Source of the DNA: Microvelia longipes
Taxonomy: Eukaryota; Arthropoda; Insecta; Hemiptera; Veliidae
DNA length: 64,000 nt
NCBI GenBank assembly: GCA_018340805.1
Contig: JACMZG010001863.1
Location: forward strand, 25,685,849 to 25,749,848
Reading direction: 5' to 3'
This document shows, in pieces, positions 11,958-23,355 of the stretch. Each line of letters opens with the position of its first letter. The stretch's first letter is position 1. The notes beneath the pieces are model-generated. The model ran no database searches. It saw only the letters and a list, made by a program, of their open reading frames with translations, and was not told the origin of the DNA. A program made the translations under genes and the position numbers.

Positions 11958-12420
11958 GGTTTTTATACTACTGTGGCTGACAATATATTAATTGTTTTTA
12001 ATTCTAGTGTGTTTTTTTAATAAACATCATGGTGAGTCTACACCACAAAATCTCCGGCAAAATAACTAACGATAACTTCTTCTTTAACTAAGTGAAAGCA
12101 ATTCAAAACCTACAAATATTTTCAAAAAGTAGTTTCAAATTTTGGCAGAATTCATAAATTCATCTAAAGGCTTTGGTGTACTAAGTGTCAATCAAGAATA
12201 CCAAGAAAACATAGGAGTTATTATTATATGCATGTATAGTAAATACTTAAGTAAAGTACAGTCGGCATCTTTTGAATGTACCACCAATACAAATACTTTT
12301 AACTTGGAATAACAATTTAAAGTTAATGATTGACTTATTATATTTATTCTATTTATTATTTATTAATTATTATGGAGAAACCAATGATTCCATCGTCTTA
12401 TAAGAACCCAGGAGGCATTT

Positions 12421-12955
12421 CAATGAGTACTTGTTTATCCCTGGGATGCAATTTAATGAGTACTTGTTTATCCCTGGGATGCCATTTAATGAGTACTTGT
12501 TTATCTCTGGGATGCAATTCAATAAGTAATTGTTTAACTCTGGGATGCAATTGAATGAGTACTTGTTTATCCCTGGGATGCAATTGAATGAGTACTTTTT
12601 TATCCCTGGGATGCAATTCAATAAGTAATTGTTTAACCCTGGGATGCAATTGAATGAGTACTTGTTTATCCCTGGGATGCAATTTAATGAGTACTTGTTT
12701 ATCCCTGGGATGCAATTTAATGAGTCCTTGTCTATCCCTGGGATGCAATTCAATAAGTACTTGTTTAACCCTGGGATTCAAATTGAATGAGTACTTGTTT
12801 ATCCCTGGGATGCAATTTAATGAGTACTTGTTTATCCCTGGGATGCAGTTTAATGAGTACTTGTTTATCCCTGGGATGCAATTTAATGAGTGCTTGTTCA
12901 TCCCTGGGATGCAATTCAATGAGTACGTGTTTATCCCTGGGACGCCATTCAATGT
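12421..12955. repeat. 33-bp minisatellite, 16 units
   Basis: Sixteen head-to-tail units of 33 bp (one of 34) have the core AATGAGTACTTGTTTATCCC then TGGGATGCAATTT. A variant unit with AATAAGTAATTGTTTAACCC or close to it occurs at positions 4, 7 and 11 in the array. Because 33 is divisible by three, ORFs of up to 186 codons with an 11-residue period run through both strands. No frame has a convincing start, splice or flanking coding sequence. Confidence 0.95.
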
Positions 12956-13500
12956 CATCGTAATTCATTCATTTTTCAGCACCCAATATAGTTACCTGCA
13001 CAGGGAAACTAATTATGATTATGCTATACTCACAATGGGGCAACCATAGTACATTTTGAATTTAAAATTACTGTCACCCTTCAGATAAAATTCAGAATTA
13101 TTAAGATAAAATACCAGATACTTTTTAAGTTATCTTTTTTGAACTTATGGCTCAGAATTTTATTAATCCCCTACAATATTGTCAGGGAAAACGAATACTG
13201 CATTATCAGGGAAGGGAAATTTTTCCGAATGTAAATTACCTTCGGCCTATATACTACGGCCTATATAATATGAATTAAATAAATGTTATTAGATTAAAAA
13301 AAAAGGAAAATGTGATATTATTTACATAACATTAGACTTGGTAGACAACTACCAGAGGTCATATAAATCTTGATTAGGACTAGTCACCAGGCAATTTGGA
13401 CCGGTATTTATGGGGCCATGTTATTCAAGATTGGTTGGAACTGTTAATTGGTTAATTATATTTTATTCAAATTTGAAATATTTCCTGACAACAGTGTGCC
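12956..13500. other. AT-rich sequence, nothing recognised
   Basis: I see no repeat boundary or coding potential here. Confidence 0.45.
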
Positions 13501-13525
13501 AATGGCCGTATATGGATTGTAGGGA

Positions 13526-13725
13526 GACAACTAAGTTGTCAACCAAAGAGACTAATATACTTACAGGAAGGACTAACATAAAATAACACATTGATAAGGG
13601 GTCTAGAAGGAGGACAGTTTCATTAAGGTACCATAACGGGACTTACTCCAACTGGAGTCTCCCTAGAGAGAGACTAGAGACTCCCCATCCCTCTACTCTA
13701 CATGACATGAGTACTCATGTCATGT
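13526..13725. promoter_or_regulatory. Cluster of palindromes 5' of the Sox gene
   Basis: Three perfect inverted repeats lie within 200 bp. GACAAC(TAA)GTTGTC is at 13526-13540. GGAGTCTC at 13654-13661 pairs with 13677-13684. A gapless 26-bp palindrome at 13700-13725 has the half-site ACATGACATGAGT. They sit 0.8-1.0 kb upstream of the Sox start codon. They may be dimer binding sites, a cruciform-prone tract or transposon debris; the sequence alone does not decide. Confidence 0.55.
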
Positions 13726-14486
13726 GTCTTCCTTCCTAAAAGGAGTTCAAAAAATGAATTGTAAAAGTAATTACGACCATAAAGGTAGATAATAGGTTAA
13801 ATGTTTACCTGAACACCTAAAGATCCTGCGAAAAGGTAATTGTGAATCAATATTAGGCACTATGAAAATATTGTTTTCAACATCAACATTACCTGAAAAA
13901 ATAACAACAATATAATGCAAAATATAAAAATAAATAAAAAAAATTTAAGATCAGTTGGAAGGAGTGTCTAAAATTATTAAATCTTAAGTGCTACTAATTA
14001 AATGGGGCCTTACAGGATGTGCAATAAGAAGATAATGGTGTATCCTTGTGTTGCCTGATTTCAGAGGCAGTAAAAGCATAATTTAAATTTAAACAGGAAA
14101 GAATAATTTATGGTCGGTTTAGCTGGTTTCTCGGACACTTTTTTATGAATAAAAAATAAAATTTAAAAAAACCTATAAATAGCTAATAACCAATAAAAAT
14201 AAATTAATATAACAATAATTTGTACAAATATTACCGAGGACCATACACTTGAACTCCTCTAAACTATAAAACATAAAGGCTAAATATGACCATACAATAG
14301 GTCTAATATAGAAGGCGGTGACATTAAAAGATGAAACATAACAATTATGAATAGAAAAGACAAAAAGAGGGTTTAAAGAGTAAAGAGGATTATCATAAGG
14401 CAAGAAAAGCGTGAAGAGAAACACCCTGTTGATAAAGAAGGCGTGGTTTGTGATAGTGGCTGAAGGAGGAGTCAGGGGGAAACAAC
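13726..14486 (+). other. Sox upstream region
   Basis: The last ~80 bp before the uORF are clearly richer in G (GGCGTGGTTTGTG, GGAGGAGTCAGGGGG), as is common near a promoter or in a 5' UTR. No TATA box or start site can be fixed from the sequence. The rest is AT-rich and featureless. Confidence 0.4.
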
Positions 14487-14742
<256 letters not shown>

Positions 14743-15249
14743 TAAATAATTATAATTTGATCTAGTTCGATAAAACATTTTTTAAATTAAATAATAAAGT
14801 AAGTTTATAGCATCAATTACATTAAGATATAACACATTGAGAAATGAAAAGTTTAACAGGTGTCCATCCTCACGTGTTACCTTATAGTTCCCCTTCCTTG
14901 CTTTATTTAATATTTAAAACTTAATGCCAATTATGATAACTAACATTTTGTAATGCTTGATTTTATTATTCTTATATTTGTTATTTATTACTACATTTTA
15001 ACATTTATTTTACAAATCAATGTAAAAATAAATAATATAACAACCTGATATATTTTCGTTGACACTTTCTTAATAACTAAGTTTTCATTTCCTGACGGAA
15101 ATGACAACTTAGTTAATAAACTAACAACTTAACTTGGTTTTCGTGGCCACAAAAAATATATCAATGATAGAAAAATGAAAACTTTTAGAATCTTTCTTAA
15201 ATCAAAAGCTTTTGACTCTCGTAGTCATTTCATACTTCTAATAAAATGA

Positions 15250-15515
15250 GAAATTCTTGGAGTTAAAGTATTGCACTAAACTATTTGAATCTTATTTATC
15301 GGGAAGAGTATAATCCGTTAAAATAAATGGTGTGCTCAGCAATGAGATGCCATTTGATGTCGGTATCCCTCAGGGTACTGTGATGGCCAGTCATCTAGTT
15401 TGAGCTCACAAAAATAGACGACAAATTTTTCATAAATAACAAACATTCGAGGAAAAATCTATGCATAGTTCGATGATACTGATACTTGTGTCATATTTGA
15501 AGGTGGTAGTTGGTA
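15250..15515 (+). pseudogene. Non-LTR reverse transcriptase fragment
   Basis: The sequence encodes, with stops and a frameshift, an ALNYF/ESYLSGRV segment, then FDVGIPQGTVM, then FDDTDTCVIFEG. These correspond to the RT palm motifs usually seen as ALxWFxSYL, GVPQGS and the (F/Y)ADDT catalytic block; the alanine before the two aspartates is replaced here. The family looks Jockey/CR1-like. The piece is far too short and broken to be active and lies in the Sox intron in sense orientation. Confidence 0.75.
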
Positions 15516-15779
15516 AGAAATCTTAACCTAATTATAAATATGATTAAAATAAAATGCTGGCTAAATAATAAATGTTAATAACCAATAATAATAATTAAAA
15601 CCAAAATTATAAGAACAAGCATTAAAAGGCATGATTATGGCCACTGGGTTGCCACAATAATTCTTATTTTTTACTATCCCGTTCTTGGACTATCAATATT
15701 AAAAAAATAAATATTAAATAGTAAGCTCTCTCTTAATTAACATTGACATTTTCTTTGACTAATTTATTATCTTTGACTG

Positions 15780-16190
15780 ATAATGAGATAAACTTGGCAC
15801 ATATGTTAGTCCTATACATAGCCACATGCGTGCCAAATCTCAATCCGATCGCATAATTTTTCCGCGTTTTATGATTTTTCGAAATATTTGCTTAGTCATT
15901 ATTGCGGGTCAATGACGTCATTAAAAATATTTTCCGAACAGCACAACTACATATATAGATTGATTTTTGTACCAAGTTTCAAGTCTCTAGTATGAATAAA
16001 CCGGGAGCTACAATGATAACAGACACACACACATACAGACAACTTTGCCAAAACTACTCAGGAGGCCTTAAAAACACCTGAAACGGGTAATTCCGGTGAC
16101 ATCTCGGTTTCGGATTTTTTTGCAAACAAAATACTTTTCCTTTATACCTTACGGGTAAATGAGGTTTTCCTCATTTATATCGTCGTAATA
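15780..16190 (-). repeat. R-alpha repeat, reverse copy (5' half)
   Basis: Read on the - strand, it carries the R-alpha left part: GGAAAAGTATTTTGTTTGCA, then AATCCGAAACCGAGATG, then the GTGTGTGTCTGTTATCATTG block, a shifted AACCCGCAATAATGA-type block, and ATGTATAGGACTAACATATG. The right half with the GCGAAGCGAG motif is missing here but appears in + orientation from 16555. Confidence 0.8.
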
Positions 16191-16227
16191 CTTGGTCTTT
16201 TTACTTTCGTAAAAAGACCAATTAAGT
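16187..16227. repeat. Perfect 13-bp hairpin at a repeat end
   Basis: TTGGTCTTTTTAC at 16192-16204 pairs exactly with 16209-16221 around a TTTC loop. Outer AATACTT/AAGTATT halves extend the symmetry. It marks the boundary of the reversed R-alpha copy and could be the trace of a terminal hairpin or a recombination junction. It is too far from any coding end to be called a terminator. Confidence 0.65.
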
Positions 16228-16554
16228 ATTTTACAGAACAAATATATGATGGATTCAAAGGAATGAATGAATATAAATTTATGAGAAAAACAGTTGACAT
16301 TTATAAATATTGGAAAAAGTTGGATTCCATTATATATTATATTATTTATGGAATACAAGAAAACAAGATCGTCACAGCATAGAACCGTTCTTAAGAATTA
16401 CCAAAGCATCAAATCAGTCAGATTTTTTACTACTGGGCAGTGAGGGCGAGGGTGGCAGTCCTCCTTGGGGCCCCTTAGCCAGAATAGCTTATATAGTATA
16501 GAAAAAACTACGAAAATAAAAAAAGGTAAATAAATACGAAATAACATACTATAC

Positions 16555-17105
16555 GAAAATAAATAAACCGTCAATAATGACTCGGTAAAAATTTCGAAAA
16601 ATCATAAATCGTGGAAAAATGTTGCGATTAATTTGAAATTCGGCACGCATTTATCTATGTAATAGACTAAACTAAGTGCCCAGTTTGATCTAATTATTAG
16701 TTTAAATTTTATCAAAAAACTTGTGTTATTTGATTAATAAGTTTATTAAAAATTTTGTAAAATATCGGAAAATTATCAAATTAAGTTGAAATTCGGTACA
16801 AGTGTTAACCTTTACGTAATAAATAAGTATACTACGTTTCAATTAATGCGACAAGTATATATATGTGTTTTGCTAGATCATAAAAGTTAAGCAGCATCGA
16901 GGTTGATCTGTGCCTGGATGTGTGACCGCTGGAAATGAAACGAGTGTATTTACTATCTGAGGAAGAGCGAAGCGAGTCCGAAGACGTGTTGCAGTATACA
17001 TTTAACAACTACCGAACCGAAGCGAATCAGAAGTAGGGAGGATGAGCGTAGTGAATCTGATTTAATAAGGAAAAGTTTCGAGGTACCCCGAACCCGATTT
17101 TTTTG
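16555..17105 (+). repeat. R-alpha repeat, forward copy (3' half)
   Basis: It matches the right part of R-alpha: GACAAGTATATATATGTGTT, GTGACCGCTGGAAATGAAAC, GAGCGAAGCGAGTCCGAAGA, GTGTTGCAGTATA and GTTTCGAGGTACCCCGAACC. With 15780-16190 it forms a head-to-head arrangement of complementary halves, as if one copy had been split by an inversion. Confidence 0.8.
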
Positions 17106-17563
17106 ATTATTAAACAACGCTCCAATTGTTCCTCCCTAATTGGTAAAAGGGGAATAATATGAAAGAGGTTTAAACACCGTAAGCGCAAAACTTATAATAA
17201 ATAAGAATAAAAAAATTAATAATAAATAATGATTAATCTAGGAAGAAGATGAAAAATTAAGTAAGTTTTTCTGTTCATATAATAAGAAATTCAGTATGAG
17301 GCGCAAAAAAGCCTTAGATCCTGTTGTTTGTTAAGTAGAATAAATAAATCAAATCTAACGCCAAAAGTCTGGGTGTATAATACAATTTATAATTTCGATG
17401 AGAGATAACATGTCGGAGATGAATATTTGTTAATAACAACACCAACAATAATAATATTATATTATGATTGTATAAACTAATATTAACTCATACTCCATAC
17501 TACTTATATCAACATAAATAAGTTTTAGAAAATGACTCATATGATCGTTCCCAGTAGAGTTAC

Positions 17564-17885
17564 TGGGACCCAATCATAACAGACAAAACACTACCTCATA
17601 ATAACCCGGATATAATATTAATAAATAAAATTGAAAAAAAATCAGCTATCATAGACATTGAAGTACCGAATACTCATAATATTTTATCTACCGTAGAAGT
17701 AAAGCAAACTTAGTATGAGCAGCTACCAACAGAAATTTAAAATCTCTGGTTAATAAAGAAAGTAACAATCAATAGTCGAATCAAAAACAGGTGTAATACT
17801 AAAGCAAATAACACCAATATCACCCCCTTGATCTAGAACAAAGTCAGGCAACATCAGAATTATTTTAAATCTTAGAGAGAGGGGT
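17564..17885 (+). pseudogene. LINE C-terminal restriction-like endonuclease fragment
   Basis: The + strand frame reads WDPIITDKTLPHNNPDIILI, then NKIEKKSAIIDIEVPNTHNI and LSTVEVKQT before a TAG. The pattern HNxPDI...IIDIxVP fits the PD-(D/E)xK restriction-like endonuclease at the C-terminus of site-specific non-LTR retrotransposons (R2/R4/Dong-type). That assignment is from memory of the family. A later frame contains TGVI, also expected in this tail. In-frame stops and at least one shift make it a dead fragment. It is in sense orientation in the Sox intron, and no RT core is adjacent. Confidence 0.6.
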
Positions 17886-18555
17886 TTAAATAAGGAAGGG
17901 GAGCAAGGTAAGAGAGTGAGGAGAAAACAGCTCTCTAGTATTGATGGACAACAAAAGGAACAACACTAAGAAGACTCTATGATTCCTGGTTTGAGTGCCG
18001 CATAAATCATACGCAAAGCTCTCGCGGCTTTTTCCACCAGAGGTTTATTTTTGGTTTTTTAAGTACGTAATTATAGGGAATTTGCACAACAAAATTACCC
18101 TTACGTTCCTTTATACAATATGCAACAGAACGTTAAGATGAGCCAATAAATAATAATTATTGCAAATACTGAATTAAAAGTCTCCTCCTACTACTTAGCT
18201 GATAATTGGCTGATGCAATAGTAAGCTCTCAATGTCAAGCCGCTCACCCACGAAAATAGATAACATGTTTTGTTTGAAACTTCACAGACTATTTAAAGAC
18301 TCATTACTCATAACAAGAAAATTATATCAACTCCAGTATCACAACAAATAACCACACCTGTGCTTTGCAATGTAATAATATCTATACATAAACTTATCCC
18401 AATTTTTAACACTCTTAAGTACGAACTTTTCACTTTATGAAAAGGTACTTAGTTAAAAAGAAATCTATTTTAAACCTGCAAGTACATTCAAGGGTGGTAT
18501 AAGAATAAAATTCCTATAGGTTTACCCAGGTAAACCTAATTTTGAACCTAAAAAA

Positions 18556-18981
18556 ATTGTTTCGTTGGTCCGCATGTCGGACGAATTTCCTTTTAAAAGT
18601 GTGTTTTCGTGCTGAACAATCTATTTCTTGCTTAAGGATTCGGTTTATGCTTTATAACTTGAGCAGTTACTCAATTATCAAGCACTACTCGTCACTCATT
18701 TTTTTTCAAATGTGGTTATACAAAACTATGCCTCTCAAATTAAAAGTGCACACCACGATTTATACTAGTTGAATGCTCAGCTGGTGTTTTTCTATTATAG
18801 TTTTAGCACATTGTCTTTGAAAAAGACAGAAAAAATTAGTAACGTGTAGTGCTTGATAATTAAGTAATTGCTCAAGTTATAAATCATAAACCGGAACCTT
18901 TAACAAGAAATGGATTGTTAAGCATGAAAACACGCATTTTAAAGGAAATTCGCCCGACATGCAGACTATCGCGCCAGAATT
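18556..18981. mobile_element. FB-beta foldback element, copy 1
   Basis: The left arm begins near GGTCCGCATGTCGGACGAAT and the right arm ends with CGCCCGACATGCAGACTATC then GCGCCAGAAT. Arms of about 180 bp pair through motifs including TTTCTTGCTTAAGG, ACTCAATTATCAAGCACTAC and TTTCGTGCT. The ~80-bp centre has no ORF. Related copies lie at 46001-46728 and 58182-58642, with a half copy at 58678. No transposase is encoded, so it was presumably mobilised in trans. Confidence 0.85.
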
Positions 18982-19179
18982 TATAAATACCTCAAGTTTA
19001 TTAAAAAATATATTTTTGAAAAGACGAGTGGAAAGATCGTCATTATTTTAAGATTTTTAGTTTGTTATAAATCTTGGTATATTATGGTTTTATACTAAAT
19101 CAAATAATTAGAACAAATAGTTATTAGAAAGAAATTTGAATCTTATAAAGATTTTTAGGGTTTCGAATATAATTTTTGT

Positions 19180-19960
19180 ATATAATAATTTGTATATAAT
19201 TTGAATATAATAGTATAAGGTTTACTATCCGTTGTGCGTCTGTTTGTCAGTCCGATTTCACATCTCCTGAACAACAAAAGCTTGGCAGTTGAAATTTGAT
19301 TCACAAGTGTAACTATTGAATCTAACAATACACCCAACTATTTAGCATGCGCATTTTTAAGTGAATGCGCACAATCGCAAAAATAAATATTTTTCGAAAA
19401 AAATCGAGAGGAATATCAAATTGTAGGTATAGATGAATACCACATATATGCATCACTCATTCAAAATGGCGGTTATTAAACTCCCCTAAGATATCAAAAA
19501 CCACCAAAAAATGTTTGCGCCCCCTAAATAACCCATAACTAAAAAGATAGACAAGAAAACCTTGATTTGATGAATCTATCAAACCATAATAGATCTTTAT
19601 GGCCCATTGAAATTCTCGGAATAAAATATGTCAAAAGTTTATTGTAGCAATTTAAAAATTGCATATGCCTGTTCCCCCCTTAACTAGCTCTTAAATGGGT
19701 GCATGCTATGAGGCAAATAATTTTGAAAATAGGGTTTTATTGACCATAGAAAATCTCCGGATTTAAAATGTTTAGAGTATGTTATACGCCCAAAAATAAA
19801 TATTTTTAAGAAATCAAGTTGGGCATTAATAAGTTGAACACAAATATTTTACTCTTTTTTAAGAAAACGGCCAATATCCCTCTTAACCGTATTAAAAACC
19901 GCCAAAACATGACTGTCCGACTGATCTGATAATACGAAGTAATTAAATAATAAATATTAT
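19180..19960. repeat. Probable decayed interspersed repeat
   Basis: The block contains CGTCTGTTTGTCAGTCCGAT, CTTGGCAGTTGAAATTTGAT and repeated phrases such as AAAAACC(A/G)CCAAAA followed by TG and GCCCCC or GTCC. This style resembles other non-coding interspersed repeats in the window, but no second full copy is present to define its limits. No coding region is seen. Confidence 0.4.
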
Positions 19961-20218
19961 ATAATTATGCGAGAGACACCAAGGAAATGTAACAAGCAAA
20001 ATTCAATGCTACATCTGAGAACTGCTCCATCATTTGACATTCGTCATCATTGATGGTTCGACATAATGTCATGTCCCACTCTGTTTCGTTACGTCTCATC
20101 AGGGCGCCGACAGAGCCTGAACTCACTCTGACCTTCATTAATTCCGAAGAATATAATTTGAAGTACTTACCAGAGACGAGCGGCTCTCTTAGCCACCATT
20201 ATGGCAAGCAAAATATAT

Positions 20219-20320
20219 ATCATTTATTTATTTATAATATATATATAATATAATATTATATAATTAATATATATATTATAATATATATATATATATATAT
20301 TATTATATATTATATATTGT
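20219..20320. repeat. AT-rich (TA)n/(TATTA)n tract
   Basis: An imperfect TA microsatellite with interruptions of ATTATA. Confidence 0.9.
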
Positions 20321-20514
20321 AATAAATTAAAAAGATTAAATTCATATTTAAGTTTTGAAATTGCTCACATGCGGAAAACAGTTTAGTGGTAACAAGTCCA
20401 AAAATATTATGTTGTATTATTCTATGCTTAAAAATTAGGTATTATTTAAGGTATTTATTTTGTTAGGTCTCTTTAAGGTATTTATTATTTAAGTTAGATA
20501 CTAAATAACATGCA

Positions 20515-20860
20515 GGCGAGCGAAGCGAGCCGTAGAATATTTTGTTTTATTTCTAATCTATGCTTTAAAACTAGGTATTGACACTTAAAGGCGAGCTAAG
20601 TGAGCCCTAGAATACTATGTTATATTATAATCTATACTCTAAATTAGACTCAAACAAACACATAAAGGTGAGCGAAGCGGTCCCTAGAGGATTATGTTAT
20701 ACTTTTGAATCAAATCTAAAAAATTCAAACAAAGATATAAAGGAAAACGATGCGAGACCTAAAATACTATGTCACATTTTTAAGACACATAAAGACGAGC
20801 GAAGCAAGTTCTAGAATGTTGTGTCATGTCAGTAATCAATGCTCAATAATTAGGTACTTG
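20515..20860 (+). repeat. Degenerate tandem array with GGCGAGCGAAGCGAGCC motif
   Basis: Five units start at about 20515, 20590, 20668, 20743 and 20795, each 52-78 bp. Each opens with a version of GGCGAGCGAAGCGAGCCCTA, followed by GAATACTATGTTATATT and a variable AT-rich tail (AATCTATGCTT...TTAGGTA or ACACATAAA). A partial unit without the opener lies before it at about 20405. The unit is reminiscent of the GCGAAGCGAG motif in R-alpha, so the two may share an origin. Confidence 0.8.
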
Positions 20861-21384
20861 TACTCGCTTAGTATAAATAAATAAATGGCTATAAACCCTA
20901 TAATGGCTTGCACAGCAAACATTTTCACGGATTTGTAATTATATCACTTTATTAGAATCTAAATATGTTTTATTTATATTTGTTAATGTACGTAATGAAA
21001 TAACGTACATAATGATAGCATAATTCTAGGTATTTAACGCATTTGGCTACATTTGGTTTGAAATAGTACAAAATAAGTCACATTTTTCAGGTTCAGGACT
21101 TGGACTACTAGTTTTAAGCTTAAATTCTAAAAACACTTTACTGCAATGTAATGAGACCAGTATGCTTTACTTTAAATCTGAAATTATCATGCTGAGTATG
21201 TATAATCGTTAAGTTTTTTCGATACTCAGAAATGTGTTCACGTATGTGCTATTAATGAATAAGCAAGTAAATTAGGTGCTGTACTGTCTTTCTCAAATGA
21301 TGAATTATTGAATACAAGTTTACAATAAGAAGGGATATGTAGCATTAAATAAAAAAAAGTTAAAAACAATTTCCTCGTTTACAC

Positions 21385-21490
21385 GATGTGTTACTGGGTT
21401 AAACACCATGTTGAATCCTCGACACCGATTTTACTCCGAGTAGACGGGGGTTCAACCCGGTGTTGAACACCGGTATCGACACCGATAATT
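21385..21490. repeat. GC-richer palindromic patch
   Basis: CCGGTGTTGAACACCGG at 21457-21473 is a perfect palindrome around a single centre base. Nearby degenerate partners (GTTAAACACCATGTTGAATC, TCGACACCGAT twice) repeat the same half-sites. The block stands out from its AT-rich surroundings. It may be the core of a small inverted-repeat element. Confidence 0.6.
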
Positions 21491-22104
21491 TGTTGGTCGA
21501 ATCCTGATAATATATCGTGAAGACACTTATCGTGGTTAAATCCATTGTCCAAAGTCAGGTTATTTTAATAATTATATTAAAATTTATATTCTATTTTAAA
21601 TTTATTTACCTTTTCCTTATGATATTTAATCAAAATATTGATTGAGCAGCATTATGCTGTCTGCTGTCGAAACTTTTTTGGAAAAATAAATACATTCTTT
21701 GGCCCTAATTTAAATCGCGGTTCACTGAAATAAACACTGCTTACAGAAACGAATAATTGCATATCATGTTGATTTTTAAGGATAGCCAACCTACACAAAT
21801 AAATATACCCTAAGAAAATATCGATCTTTATTTAGATTTTAGTTGTTATTTAGAATTATTTTATTGATTAGTTCTATTTTAATATATACTCTACAATTTT
21901 TAATGTTCAGTTTTGTTTGTATTTTTATAACATTTGTTGGTTTATTTACTTGATTTTTATTTATTCACAATCAATATACTTTACTAAAATGTGATTTACA
22001 AATGTCTGCCAATTCTAATGAAGTAATAAAAGTATTAAGAACATAACTATACGTTAAAATAAAAACAGAGAAAAACATTATTAATAATCGTCTATTAATT
22101 ATTT
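21491..22104. other. AT-rich sequence, nothing recognised
   Basis: There are no ORFs, RNA genes or clear repeats here. Confidence 0.45.
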
Positions 22105-22905
22105 TCCACATTTATACCGTAGGTTATATAGGAGAAAGTATTGTGTTTGCAAAAAAATCCGAAACCGGGATAAAACCAGAATTCTCCGTTTCAGACGTTT
22201 TTAAGGCTTACTGAGTGGTTTTCGCTACGTCGTCTGTCTGTATGTGTGAGTGTGTCTGTTATCATCGTAGCGCCAAGTGTATAATTGCTAGAGGGTTGAA
22301 ATCTTATTGTACAAAAATCAGTCTACCTGCAGTGTTGCTATTCGGAAAATATTTCTTTTATGCCGTCATTAACCCGCAATAACGACTAAGGCGAAAATCT
22401 CGAAAATCAAAACAAACGTTTGGGAAAAAAATATTTTGCGATCGAATAGAGGTATTAGCATACATAATGTGCCATATTATACACTAGTCCAAGTTTCATC
22501 TCATTATCAGCATTAGTTCAACTTTTTATTGAATGACTTGTGTACGTTTTTTTTAAATTTGAAATCAAAGTAATTTGAAAATTTGGTATCAAATGTATAC
22601 CAATTATCTTATAAAATAAGTACCTAAGTTTCTTTTCAATACGACAAGTATATCCATGATTTTTGTGTGGATTACATAAAATTAAGGAGCATTGAGCGTG
22701 GTTAATGCTTTGTGACCGCTGAGAATGATACGAATGCATTTACTATATGAAGACGAGCGAAGCGAGTCCGAAGGGTGTTGCAAGTAAAAATTGGCCGAGA
22801 TCTACATTTCTGATTACGAGCAAAGCGAGTCGAAGTTGGAGGATGAGCGTAGCGAATCGAGATGAGGAAAAGTTCCGAGGTACCCCCGTTCCCGATTTTT
22901 TATTT
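22105..22905 (+). repeat. R-alpha repeat, fullest copy
   Basis: This ~800-bp copy serves as the reference for the family. It runs from TACCGTAGGTTATATAGGAG through GAGCGAAGCGAGTCCGAAGG and GATGAGCGTAGCGAATCGAG to AAAAGTTCCGAGGTACCCCC. It has no ORF and no evident terminal inverted repeats or poly-A. Two internal phrases, GAGCGAAGCGAG and GAGCGTAGCGAA, are degenerate repeats of each other. Confidence 0.85.
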
Positions 22906-23299
22906 TAGTCATGTAATACAAACATTTTTTTACAATGCATTTACTATACACTAAACATTTTACTGACCATACTAATACTTTTAACTAATTTTAATACTGA
23001 CTATATAAATATTTTATTATTTTCCGTAAGAACTAATGTATTAAAAAATAAAAAAGGATACAATAAATAGTACAAAATCAATGTTTTAGAAATAAACAAA
23101 TTTAAATAATATTTATGGTTTAAATAGTAATTTATTTTTTACTTATAAAAATTCTAAATAACTGGAGTTCTTTTGGATACTCGAAAATTATATTACTTAT
23201 TTACAATGTATAGTACAAGTAAAAATATGTTTGGCTGAGAAGGAGACATGCTAGTTTTTATTTTAAATTAATTAAAATGCTGGATAAATCTCGATTTTA

Positions 23300-23355
23300 T
23301 ATTGAATACAAACACAATACTTTTCCTATATACCTACGGTGTAAATGAGGAAGAA
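23300..23355 (-). repeat. R-alpha left-end fragment
   Basis: On the - strand it reads CTCATTTACACCGTAGGTAT then ATAGGAAAAGTATTGTGTTT, the same left end as 22105-22170. Only the end is present. Confidence 0.75.

Noticed and set aside
12421..12955. CRISPR-like array
   Set aside because: Units are contiguous with no unique spacers, and the context is eukaryotic.
12398..12958. 186-codon reverse ORF with 11-residue repeats as a repeat protein
   Set aside because: The minisatellite period is a multiple of three, so several frames on both strands are open. There is no start, splice or flanking coding signal.
14173..14424. 83-codon reverse ORF upstream of Sox
   Set aside because: The composition is that of random AT-rich DNA (Phe, Leu, Tyr) and no domain is seen.
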